Position numbers and translations under genes: made by a program
Notes under the pieces: generated by a model
Databases searched by the model: none
The model's input: the letters and a program-made list of their open reading frames with translations, nothing else
Told to the model about the DNA's origin: nothing
Shown here: positions 25,830 to 35,659 of the stretch, in pieces
Position numbering within the stretch: position 1 is the stretch's first letter
Layout of the letters: the number at the start of each line of letters is the position of its first letter
From: Portunus trituberculatus
Lineage: Eukaryota; Arthropoda; Malacostraca; Decapoda; Portunidae
Direction: 5' to 3'
NCBI RefSeq assembly: GCF_017591435.1
Contig: NC_059301.1
Span: forward strand, 37,693,784-37,757,783
Length of the DNA: 64,000 nucleotides

Positions 25830-27362
25830 GCCACCGAAGCAGAAAAATAAAACTGAAGATGCCTCTTGCACGGCAGAACTAAAAGAGCCCTTCTGGCTAG
25901 TAGAACGAAAATAGGGCTTCAGCATGTTAACGTGACATAGCTGAGCCCTCTTGCGCCGGTCAGGAGTGACCACCAGGTAATCGAGGTCACCTACCTTCTT
26001 CTCTATAACATACGGGCCACTATAGCAGGCAGCAAGCGGCTGGCCCTGAAGTGCTAACAGCATGAGCACTTCATCTCCAGGGGCAAAACTCCGATACTCG
26101 GCCCTTCGGTCATAATACCCCTGCATACTCTGCTGGGCCTTACACAGGTGGGCCTGCGCCACCTCTAATGCCTTGGCTAATCTTTCTCGACTGCTCATGA
26201 GGCTCTTAAGCAGTGAGACAGGGCGCTCAGGCGACGGCTGACACCAAGCCTCCCGAACTACGTCGAGCGGTCCACGCACTCGGTGTCCAAACACTAGCTG
26301 ATTGGGTGAGAAACCCAAGGACTCAGTGGGCGCTTCTCTCACCGCAAATAAGACAAAGGGACACCTCGTCCCAATCCTTATCTCTCTCCATGCAGAAACT
26401 CTTGAGCATGGTCTTGAGAGTTTGATGATGTCTCTTCAGGGCTCCCTGAGACTGCGGATGATAAGCACTGGACACAATATGCTTGATCCCCCACGCAGTC
26501 ATCGTATCCTTAAACAACTTTGAAGTAAAGTTGGTCCCCTGATCGGACTGCAGCTCTGTTGGCAATCCAAAGTGTGTAAAGAAGGTTAACAAAGCCTTCA
26601 GCACCACCTTAGAGTGAGTGTTTCTCAGGGGAATTGCTTCAGGGTACCGCGTGGTAACAACAAATACTTGTGACCAGCCCTGGTAGTAGGCAGATGACCT
26701 ACTATATCAATCAAAACCCTCGTGAAGGGAGGATCAACAGCAGGGATGGGGTGGAGTGGCGCCACAGGGGGTGTCTGATTAGGCTTGCCCACCACTTGAC
26801 AAGTGTGGCAGCACTTAAGAATCGTGGCTACTTCTCCAGACATGCTGGGCCACCAAAAATTGCGACGCAGGCGAGCGATGGTCTTTCGGATGCCCAGGTG
26901 TCCAGCCATGGGCCCCTCATGTGCCAACAGCACAAGTGCCTCACGCAGCTTATGCGGCACAACTACTTGCAGTAGTTCACCACCGTCACTCTCCTGCCAT
27001 CTACGACACAACACCCCTTGATGCAAGACAAACTCCTCCCTGCCCTCCAACTCCTCACTTCCCTCACCCACTTGAGCAAAGAAGGAGGCCAACGCCAGGT
27101 CCTCCTGCTGCCTACGAATGAGCTCTGCAGGCTCTAGGTGGGTAAGAGAAAGGGGGACTATAGGGTCATTGGGTTGAGGCAACGCTGCAACCCTACGTCC
27201 CACACGGCATCGAGGACGGAGAGCTGGCCCAGGCTGCTCCGCTCCTGCCATGTGATCCGGTGAGTCCTCAGAAGGATCATCACCACCAGCCAGGCAGTCA
27301 CCAGGCAAGGGAACAGCTCGCTCCATGCCTCCACGATGCTCCACAGGGGGAGAAACCTCCAA
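25827..27362 (-). pseudogene. F integrase (HHCC zinc domain, catalytic core, C-terminal domain)
   Basis: Minus-strand order: EGPMAGHLGIRKTIARLRRN and FWWPSM with CCHTCQVVGKPNQ form the HHCC zinc finger; RVLIDIVGHLP gives the first catalytic Asp. After a frameshift near 26615, LPTELQSDQGTNFTSKLFKD gives the second Asp, and SAYHPQSQGALKRHHQTLK follows. Where Glu is expected in the last motif the codon is AAG (Lys), so the triad is broken. The C-terminal part (ESLGFSPNQLVFGHRVRG, PGDEVLMLLALQGQPLA, YSGPYVIEKK) includes a GPY-like motif. Frames 25827-26342, 26323-26607 and 26625-27362 are separated by shifts. Confidence 0.85.
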
Positions 27363-27620
27363 CCCCCTCGCAGAACTGGAAGTCTCCCCACACTGGGCGC
27401 CAACTTCCAGCAGACTGCCTGACTTATCATGCTTGGGCCTGTGCTGAACAACAGAACCCTCAACATCTACACCAGAAAGCGACTCAGCAAAACAACTCAG
27501 CTACACCCAACACTCCGTCCTCACTCTCAGCAACAACTCCCAAAGCCGAGTCCGGTGCATTAACGAGTGACTCCACGCCGTCACCGTCAGCCTCAACACC
27601 AGAACTCAATGGTGAGCCCA
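27363..27620 (-). other. F protease-integrase linker
   Basis: Low-complexity Ser, Ala and Glu-rich coding on the minus strand, for example GVEADGDGVESLV, shared in part with 4321-4450 of E1. It has no recognised domain. It ends where the Ginger-like insertion starts. Confidence 0.5.
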
Positions 27621-27755
27621 ACACAAATGTTTGCATGGCGTCCTATTTGCTCTACGGTAGATATAATTTTTACACTGATGTAAAGTAAACCTGAGTTATT
27701 GTTGAAAAGTGCGTTTACCGTTACTTATTATTGTTTTACAATATCTGTCCGTCAG

Positions 27756-28919
27756 ATCTACAGTCCAGGCTTCTACGAAGTTTTCACCATTCAAAATGCT
27801 GTATGGCCGAAACCCTGTTCTTCCCATAGATGTGAAGCACGAGTTTGCACTTCTGATGCTGAAGATCCCGAATTGGACGAACCTGACTTTCATGCTGCAC
27901 TTGCAAAGCTGGAAACATTGCAGGTACTTTTAAAAAAGCACAATTTTGAGTGTAGCAAGATTAATTAACATAATTATGCAGACTCATAATATCCATTCTG
28001 ATGTTTATTTATGCATGCTCCACTTATCAGTCGTAGCTTAACTGTGTTTTTGTGTTGTAAAAGGTCGTCTTCAAAAAGGCTGATGCCAACATAGATCGAG
28101 CTCAGGCAAAACAACAGGCTGATTTTGCGAAGAGGCGTTACAAGCAACAACATTTTGTTGTGGGTGACAAGGTGCTGCGATACAACCTCCGCAGAGCCGA
28201 CAGAAAAGGAGGAAAACAAATTGATCCGTGGGATGGTCCCTATGAAATCACCGAAGTAAGCGGAAAGGGGTTGTATTGCCTCATAAACGCATCAACGAAA
28301 GCAGCCCTCAAAGCGAAAGTCAACGGATGCAATTTGAAGCCTTTTTTCGAGCGAGCTACCGAAACACCACCAGCAACTTCTCCACCAGTAACGTCATCTC
28401 CAAGTGTAGAGGTCATCTCCGTCAGAGAAGAGGACGTCACCTACGTTTTTTCTCCAGTGACGATATCTACGCAGCGAAAAATCTGTGATAACTCTGGTGG
28501 ACGTCTGGTGTTCAAGAAAAAATCAGGGCCATCTGGAAGAACCAATAAGAGCTATAAGAACACCAGCGAGCCTCTTGCTGTTCAGCCAATTGTAGATGAT
28601 GGAAACTGCCTTTTCCGTGCGTTATCGTTCGCCATAACTGGGGATGAGGAGCAACACGCCGTTGTCAGGAGCCTGATATGCAATTTCCTTGAAAGCACGG
28701 GGCACCAGAAGGCAGGAGAAATGCGGCAAAATAAAGTGTGGGGGACGACAACTGAGATACTAGCAGCAGCCGAAATGTTCCAGCTGAATGTGTGTGTGGG
28801 CGAGCTTTGGCAGTGTGCACACGTGGCATATACATAAGCCAAAAGGCTATACTGCAACACAATCAGTTTACCTTGAGAACAAAACAGGCAATCATTTCAA
28901 TGTAGTTACCCGTGTGTGA
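27756..28919 (+). pseudogene. Integrase C-terminus / GPY/F / OTU protein, two exons, frameshifted
   Basis: Exon 1 (27756-27923) follows a pyrimidine-rich tract and GTCAG acceptor. It reads FSPFKMLYGRNPVLPIDVKH, then a frame change, then DPELDEPDFHAALAKLETLQ ending CAG|GT. The intron 27924-28063 is phase 0 and ends in AAG. Exon 2 starts VVFKKADANIDRAQAKQQAD, then FVVGDKVLRYNLRRADRKGG and WDGPYEITEVSGKGLYCL (the GPY/F module). A low-complexity linker leads to VDDGNCLFRALSFAI (28593-28637), the OTU catalytic Asp/Cys block. In the +1-type shifted frame after a short GT run near 28792 come YLENKTGNHFNVV, the catalytic His block, and a stop at 28919. OTU domains are deubiquitinase-type cysteine proteases. 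Confidence 0.7.
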
Positions 28920-28930
28920 ATTTGGTATGG

Positions 28931-29020
28931 TCCTTGTGGTATTGATGTATGACGATATATTGATGTATCTATGTGTCCTTGTGGTATTGATGTATGATGA
29001 TATATTGATGTATCTATGTG
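28931..29020 (+). repeat. 45 bp tandem duplication
   Basis: A 45-base unit starting TCCTTGTGGTATTGATGTAT at 28931 is repeated from 28976 with one visible change. It lies in the 3' untranslated part of the Ginger-like element. Confidence 0.9.
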
Positions 29021-29068
29021 TGTGCACGTCTCTAAAATATATTGTGTGACTTTTTACGAACATTTGAA

Positions 29069-29200
29069 AATGGGAGTCAGTTCAAACTGACGGGGAGTCG
29101 AATGAAACCAGTTTCAGTTGACTGGGGAGTGTTTTGAAACTAGTTTCAAACAACGGGGGAGTGCTTTGAAACTAGTTTCAATTAACTCAGGGAGTCATGC
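29069..29200 (+). repeat. ~32 bp direct repeats each holding a palindrome
   Basis: Units starting GGAGTG or GGAGTC follow each other about every 32 bases, four in all with the first weaker. Two contain the perfect palindrome TTGAAACTAGTTTCAA; another has the near form TGAAACCAGTTTCA. They stand at the distal end of the Ginger-like insertion, where subterminal transposase-binding sites would be expected. Confidence 0.75.
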
Positions 29201-29229
29201 GCGGGAGGAGGAGTCTCAAACGCCTACAC

Positions 29230-29795
29230 CGGCGGGCCTGAGAGCGGGTAACAACATTTACAGAGTCTTGAACCACTGGCCCAGACTCTTCAGCAACCTC
29301 ATCCTCATCAGAGGTTTGGATCCATACACGACCACCAGCCAAATCATTCCCAAGCAGGAAATCCACTCCTGCGACTGGCAGTTCGTCTGCCACTGCTACC
29401 TGAGCCGTAGCAGTGACAAGAGGACATGACAGCGTCACCTCAGCCGTCATGAACTCCTCCACAGTGTTTTGTCCACGACACAACACTGCCTTGCTAGATG
29501 TCACCTTCTTCCCAGTGACATTTCGGCACACTGACTGCTGTGCTCCCGTATCACGCAGTACGGTGACGGGATACTTTGTGCCATCGATCTCAACCGTGCC
29601 TCCACACAGGAAAGGACGGCACCAGTCAAGCTCACTATTCTTAGGTGCGGGCGTGGCAACAGGGGGAGGGACAGGTGGGCCAACCTGCTCTCCCTCCTCC
29701 AAACACAACTCAGGCACACGCCGTGCCTTCTCACTTCTAAAGCCTGTAGGAGCAGTCAACTCATCACCACGAACTGTGTCAGGCCACCCCAACAA
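29230..29795 (-). pseudogene. F aspartic protease
   Basis: The frame 29795-29187 on the minus strand reads WCRPFLCGGTVEIDGTKYPV, then TVLRDTGAQQSVCRNVTG. D-T-G-A is the retropepsin active site, and VDFLLGNDLAGG the downstream L-L-G-x-D motif. The domain is about 110 residues, normal for a retroelement protease, and open here without a stop. It processes Gag-Pol. It follows gag after a proline-rich linker (PPVPPPVATPAPK). The frame then runs off into unrelated sequence where the Ginger-like insertion begins. Confidence 0.85.
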
Positions 29796-29860
29796 GGCAA
29801 CTGGAGTTTTAGGGGACGCCTTCCCCGCCGTCCCATCTTCGCAGAAGGAGGGGTGGAGGC

Positions 29861-30634
29861 CTAGGGCTTTCCAAAACCCATCTTACTGCCGAATTCAGTA
29901 TATCGCCTAAAGTGGCCTGGAGAGCCTGAGGAAGAACTGCCACCACTCCCTGGGCCTCCGCTAGGACCACCTTCCTTACGACTCCAACTCCCAGGCTGTT
30001 GCACAGGACGGTGGGCCAACACATAATCATCAGCCCATGTAGCAGCCTCCTTCAAAGTCCTAAACCTCTTCTCCCTCAACAGAGGTACCAGCTCCTTATC
30101 AGCAATATCAATGAACTGCTCCATAACTACTAACTCCTTTAAAGCCTCGAGAGAGTCAACACCCTCGCTTGGAATCCACCTCTCAAACACTTGCTCCAGT
30201 GAACGAGCACACTCGAAGTAGGAGTCACATGCTCGCTTCCTCTTTCCTCTGAATTGCAAGCGATAGGCTTCTGGTCGCAGCTCATATGCCCGCAAAATGT
30301 CAGCCTTAAACTCCTCATAATCATCCAGATCATCAGCTGACATTTTATCATAAACTTCCAAGGCTTTTCCCTTGAGTTTATTCGCAACCAAGCCTACCCA
30401 TCTCTCTCGAGACCAAGCAAACTCCTTGGCTTTCCTCTCGATGCGAACAAACCATTCAGCTACTTTAGCCTCATCAAATTCAGGGACTAGCTGGAGACTT
30501 TGAACTAAAGCACGCTCTACACTCTGTTCTCCTCCTCCTACACTACTAACAACTCCAGGCGTACTTACTGCATGGCGAGTTCTCTCCCACTCCAACTCTC
30601 TATCCTTATCTGCCCTTTTTCTCTCCATCTCTGT
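29861..30634 (-). pseudogene. F gag, SCAN-like capsid domain, 5' truncated
   Basis: An open minus-strand frame of about 258 codons. A short charged start (ERKRADKDRELEWERTRH) leads to VQSLQLVPEFDEAKVAEWF, then WVGLVANKLKGKALEVYDKM, AYELRPEAYRLQFRGKRKRA and RSLEQVFERWIPSEGVDSLE. ALKELVVMEQFIDIADKEL and TWADDYVLAHRP close the fold. The last 80 residues match the SCAN pattern (Y-R-x-x-F, W-L/I-x-P, L-V-x-E-Q-F-x-x-x-x). A Gly/Ser-rich tail follows. No zinc knuckle is seen; the region that encodes it in E1 is deleted here. The upstream Met at 30727 lies in LINE G-related sequence and is not the true start. Confidence 0.8.
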
Positions 30635-30774
30635 ATTCAGTGTGTTGAGTGTCATTGAAGAAAAGGGGATAATTGTCTGGAAGGTTGTATCGAGTTGATA
30701 GATGGAGAAATTGAATTTTTGAGGCATTGCAAACTACTACGTTTTCTATGCCTCAATCAGAAATCTTAGAGAGA

Positions 30775-31760
30775 TCACAAGTCAGGCGTTCTGTGACATT
30801 CCTGAAAGGTTGGTCGTCTCTGAATGGACGTAGAAAAATGTAGTGTGGTATTATCAGCGTAGGAGTGGATAGGGTAAGAAGTTATGTTGAGAAGGTCAGT
30901 AAGGAATAATAGAAAGAGAGAGGGTGATAGGACGGAACCCTGAGAAATACCACTCTTAATAGATTTAGGAACAAAACAGTGGTCGTCTACCACGGCTACA
31001 ATAGAACGGTCGGAAAGGAAACTTGAGATAAAGTTGGAGAGAAAAGAGTAGAAATCGGAGAAGGGCAATTTTGAAATCAAAACTTTGTGCCAGACTCTAT
31101 CAAACCTTTTGTTATGTCCAACACAACAGCAAATGTTTCACCAAAATCTCTAAAAGAGGATAACCATGATTCAGTAAGGAACGCCAAAAGACCACCACTA
31201 GATCGACCTTGACGGAAGCCATACTGGCGATCAAATAGAAGATTGTGAAGTGACAAACGTTTAAGAATCTCTCTATTGAGTAGAGATTGAAAAAAAACTT
31301 TAGACAAGCAAGAAATTAAAGCTATAGGACGGTAGTTTGAGGGATTAGAACAATCACTTTTTTTTTAGGAAGAGGGTGAATGTAGGCAAATCTTCAACGA
31401 AAAGGAAAGGTAAAAGTCGAAAGACGTAGCAGAAAGCATTTAGCCAGGTAAGGTGCAAGCACGAAAGTACATTTTTTTTAACAATAGGAGAGACCCCATC
31501 AGGTCCACAAGCCTTCCGAGGGTTTAGGCCAGCTAAGGCATGGAAAACATCATTACGAAGAACTTTAATTGAGGACATGAGAGAGTCAGAGGGAGGAGGA
31601 GAGGGAGGAGGGATGGACAAGCCCAGAATCATCCAAACTGAAGTTGTTATCAAAGGTTTGAGAGAAAAGTTCAGCTTTAGAAACAGATGAGATGGCAGTG
31701 ATGCCATTAGGAAGAAATAAAGGAGGGAAAGATGAATAAATAAAGTTATTGTAGATGTTT
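30775..31760 (-). pseudogene. LINE G reverse transcriptase with altered YADD
   Basis: Minus-strand blocks: ALAGLNPRKACGPDGVSPIV near 31550, SLHNLLFDRQYGFRQGRSSG near 31230, FAVVLDITKGLIESGTKF near 31130 (degraded palm Asp block), SGISQGSVLSPSLFLLFLTD near 30960 and HSYADNTTLHF near 30860. The second catalytic Asp of YADD is Asn here. Frames are broken near 31350 and 31080. This copy could not polymerise DNA. Confidence 0.82.
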
Positions 31761-32158
31761 CTGGAAAGATGCCAGATATTTCAAGAAGAGTTTAAGCTTC
31801 AAATATTTGACACAAACTCTGCATGATTCCGGGCAGAAATGTAAAGTGCATGAGATTCAGGAGATGAAAGGCTCAAGTACCTTTTGTGGGCAATCTCTCT
31901 ATCATGCATAGCACGAAAACAGACTGTATTAAACCAAGGTTAAGAAGGTTTAGGTTGAGAAAAAGAATGAGGAATGCACGCTTCCATGCCAGATACTATC
32001 ACCTCTGTTATGCGTTCAACATACAGAGATGGGTGTCTGACACGGAAACAGTAATCATTCTAGGAAAAATACCTACTCAATTCCCTGCAACTAGCAGAGA
32101 CAAAACAACAGACGCACCTCAGCTTCGGGGGATCATAAGGATGAATTGGAGAGATAGG

Positions 32159-33000
32159 TCAAGATACAGAAATGAGATTATGGTCGGAGGAGCCCATCGG
32201 AAATGATAGGGTAACAACATAAGCAAAATTATTGGATGTAAGGAAAAGATCAAGAATGTTGGGCGTATTTCCAAGACGGTCAGAGATACGAGTAGGGTGT
32301 TGCAAAAGTTGCTCTAGGTCATGGAGGACAGCAAAGTTGAAGGCAAGTTCACCAGGATGGTCAGTGAAGGCAGAGGAAAGCCAAAGCTGGTGGTGAATTG
32401 AAATTTCCAAGGATGGAGATATCCACGAAAGGGTAGAGGGACAGAATGTGGTCCATTTTGGAAGTTAAATGGTCAAAGAATTTACTATAGTCAGAGGAGT
32501 TAGGGGAGAGATAGATCACAGAGATAGATTTAGTTTGAGAGTGACTATTGAGTTGAAGTCAAATGGTGGAAAACTCAGAAGATTCGAGAGCGTGGGCACG
32601 AGAGCAAATTAAGTCGTTGTGCACATAAATGCAACATTCAGCTTTTGACCGAAAATAAAGACAGAAGAAGTAGGAGAGAACGAAGAAGGGGCTACTGTCA
32701 GTTGCCTCAGAGAGCTGTGTTTCGGTGAGGAAAAGGAGAGGTGGTGTTTTACAGATTGAAAATTAAATTTAAGGCCACAAATGTTGCAGAAGTTAATGAA
32801 GAAAAAGTTGAGTTAGGTATCAAGATGTTTTGGGTCGTTACCTGGAGAGTAATCCGACCTTTGGACATTTCTGTGCCCAGAAGCAGACTCTAAGGTTGGG
32901 TTTAGAATCAGCTTTTTGAATTTTTTATTTTAAGTGAAGAGGGGTGTGTGTGGTAAATGAGTGTACTTTTATGTAAGGAGGGAGAGTAGTTTTTTTAGAG
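32159..33000 (-). pseudogene. LINE G endonuclease, degraded
   Basis: The clearest piece (32410-32159) reads WLSSAFTDHPGELAFNFAVL and RISDRLGNTPNILDLFLTSN, then FPMGSSDHNLISVS. This contains the DLFLTSN strand and the SDH catalytic block. Upstream (33000-32411) the GDFN region is present only as broken coding. 31761-32158 is the EN-RT linker with no clean frame. Confidence 0.7.
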
Positions 33001-33163
33001 GGCAGGCTGTGACTGCCCCCTTGAATAGTGAAACGCAAAGGGAAACGTTCAGCGAGATCACATCTAGCTTAAAAGTTCACAGCGTCCCTTGAACTAGTGC
33101 TATTATATCTCGATGGGAGTAAATTATCGTTTCAGAAGGTGTATACTACCTCCTCCTACTCTT

Positions 33164-33300
<137 letters not shown>

Positions 33301-33590
33301 CGGCCCGGTAGCTAAGTGGTTAGAGCGCTGGTTTCACAAGCCAGATGACCGGGGTTCGATTCCCCGGCCGGGTGGAGATATTTGGGTGTGTCTCCTTTCA
33401 CGTGTAGCCCCTGTTCACCTAGCAGTGAGTAGGTACAGGATGTAAATCGAGGAGTTGTGACCTTGTTGTCCCGGTGTGTGGTGTGTGCCTGGTCTCAGAC
33501 CTATCCCAAGATCGGAAATAATGAGCTCTGAGCTCGTTCCGTAGGGTAACGTCTGGCTGTCTCGTCAGAGACTGCAGCAGATCAAACAGT
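33301..33590 (+). mobile_element. SINE1 copy, tRNA-derived, full length
   Basis: The head reads CGGCCCGGTAGCTAAGTGGT with an A-box-like element, an anticodon-like arm with loop TTCACAA (CAC, valine-type) and a perfect B box GGTTCGATTCC at 33353. The acceptor ends pair only with an offset, so it is tRNA-like rather than a gene. The body contains GAGATATTTGGGTGTGTCTC and GGTAACGTCTGGCTGTCTCG and ends CAGATCAAACAGTGAA. A near-identical copy is at 51621-51913. Confidence 0.88.
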
Positions 33591-33604
33591 GAATTACATA
33601 CATT

Positions 33605-34220
<616 letters not shown>

Positions 34221-34435
34221 ATTACTCGTATTATACAGCATGGAAGAAATTTTCACATTCCAGGAATTTTAACATCCTGACCATCATGGCCTCATCTGAT
34301 ATGAGGGTTAGGGCATGAGGCGCCACTGCCACTGAGGTCAAGGCCAGGAGGCCCTGCGCCCACGGAGGTAGGGATGTCTCCTGACTCCCCTCCCACCCCA
34401 TCACCCTCTAAATATACGTAAGTGGTACACAAATT

Positions 34436-34690
34436 GCATTTTTTTCTTTTTTATGGCCTATAGCGCCTGTAGGCATACTTGAAGAGTATATGTGTGAATC
34501 GCTGTTCAGCTTCTGCCCATTAGTGGCGCAGGCAATTTCATTTATAGTGGTACCCATATTAGGGCCCGTATCACCACCCAAGCGCGCATCTTTGGTGTAA
34601 CCATTTAAAACCAGGTTATCATGGTGACATGTACGTAACTTTAAACTACTTGACAAATGGCATGGTTCCAAAGTGGTATGTGGTGGGATG
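34436..34690 (-). mobile_element. SINE2 copy 2, 5' truncated
   Basis: Same body as copy 1 (for example GGCCTATAGCGCCTGTAGGC and GGCGCAGGCAATTT on the plus strand), with the A-rich tail side at 34436-34453 seen as T-runs. The head stops near 34690 within CATCCCACC, so the A box is lost. Confidence 0.72.
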
Positions 34691-34827
34691 CATACATACA
34701 TGAATAAACATACATAAATACTCATATGCATACATATTGTACCTGCAACACAGTTCATGGTATAGCAGAGAATATTAGGAGCGATTGGGTGGGAGAGAGC
34801 CAGAATAATTGGCGGCTACACTGTAAA

Positions 34828-34862
34828 AACTAAAATGACGCAACGCCCAGGCGTCATTTTAA
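34828..34862. other. perfect hairpin
   Basis: AAAATGACGC and its exact reverse complement are separated by about ten bases. The role is unknown. The surrounding 34691-35640 otherwise shows no gene, apart from simple A-rich runs near 35020. Confidence 0.6.
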
Positions 34863-35659
34863 GAGTAGACGAACTATATTATAGTCACAGTGATTCTTTT
34901 ACCATTACACACACACGCCACTGAGTGACGCCAACTTGTTTCATCTCAAGTTGTAACTTGTCTGGTGACTGGCGTCAGCATGGTGACCGCGGCCCGCGAG
35001 TGAAAGGATTACTAACAAGATGAAAAAAAAAAAATAAATAAAAATAAAAAATGAATAAATATATACAAAAAATTGAAATAAAATCCATATGTACTTTTTT
35101 TCTTTGCTAAATAAAAGGATAAAAAATTATTATATTCGCCGTATCGACAAAATTCGGAGAAATGGCAGACTGGGCGTGTCACCACTATCACCGTCTACTT
35201 TTTTTTCTAACCCCGCAGCCACGCTCAACCTACGTAACCTCTGCCTTTGTATTTCTTTCTTACTTTGTGTTTTTACATAAATTAGGGCATTTACGGAATA
35301 ATTGTAATTTTTGTTCCACACCGCCACTGAGCTAAAATCAAAGGGTGTTTTCTGTATATTGTATTAAGGTACCGTAAATTTCGTTCCCCCCAGTCGTAAA
35401 CGTGGCATATGAGCGGGGGAGGATGACATTATCTCTTCCTTAACAAGTTCACCAATACCGCCAGTGCCACTCAAGCTAGGTTTCCATCGATAAGAAAGCA
35501 GCTAGCGACTGAAGAGAGTCATGAGAGTGAGTAAAAATCGTTCACTCTCACTAGTTTCATGAGCCTCTCAAAGACTCACTAGTTTGTGTTTCCATGAAAT
35601 CCATGTAGCGAGTGTATAAAAAAAAAAAAAGAAGCAGCAGCACTTACTAATTGCAGTTA

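Larger units (their letters stand above)
27630..29205 (+). mobile_element. Ginger-like insertion with integrase C-terminus and OTU domain
   Basis: Plus-strand segment lying inside minus-strand gypsy F. It holds the C-terminal part of a gypsy-like integrase, a GPY/F module, an OTU cysteine-protease domain and a 3' region with palindromic direct repeats. A coding frame continues across a spliceable 140-base intron, which suggests a DNA transposon (Ginger1 group) rather than an LTR retroelement. From memory, OTU or Ulp1 protease domains have been reported in Ginger1 transposons. The 5' part with the integrase core is missing, so this is a truncated copy. Boundaries are estimated by comparison with E1, which lacks it. 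Confidence 0.6.
24828..30634 (-). mobile_element. Ty3/gypsy element F (Gmr1-like), with 3' LTR; gag 5' end lost
   Basis: Minus-strand order from high to low coordinate: gag (30634-29861), protease (29795-29230), an inserted foreign element (about 29205-27630), linker (27620-27363), integrase (27362-25827), start of RT (25814-25640), polypurine tract and 3' LTR (25562-24828). The gag N-terminus, leader and 5' LTR are absent; at about 30635 sequence changes abruptly to LINE G. Most of RT and all of RNase H are deleted. Integrase before RT is the reverse of normal Ty3/gypsy order and matches what is described for Gmr1-like elements. Confidence 0.85.
30635..33060 (-). mobile_element. LINE G, APE-type non-LTR retrotransposon fragment
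   Basis: Minus-strand LINE with endonuclease pieces at 33000-32159 and RT at 31760-30775. The lower edge at 30635 is an abrupt join to gypsy F, inside the RT C-terminal region, so the 3' end is missing. A sister copy (H) lies at 53230-54765 and shares long stretches, for example TAGAACGGTC-GAAAG near 31010 and 53925. Clade not determined; the LDISKAFDRVWH-type palm in H fits Jockey/I-group RTs. Confidence 0.8.

Noticed and set aside
30855..30870. YADN as a functional variant of the RT active site
   Set aside because: The rest of this RT is frameshifted and its other Asp block is degraded, so simple decay explains it.
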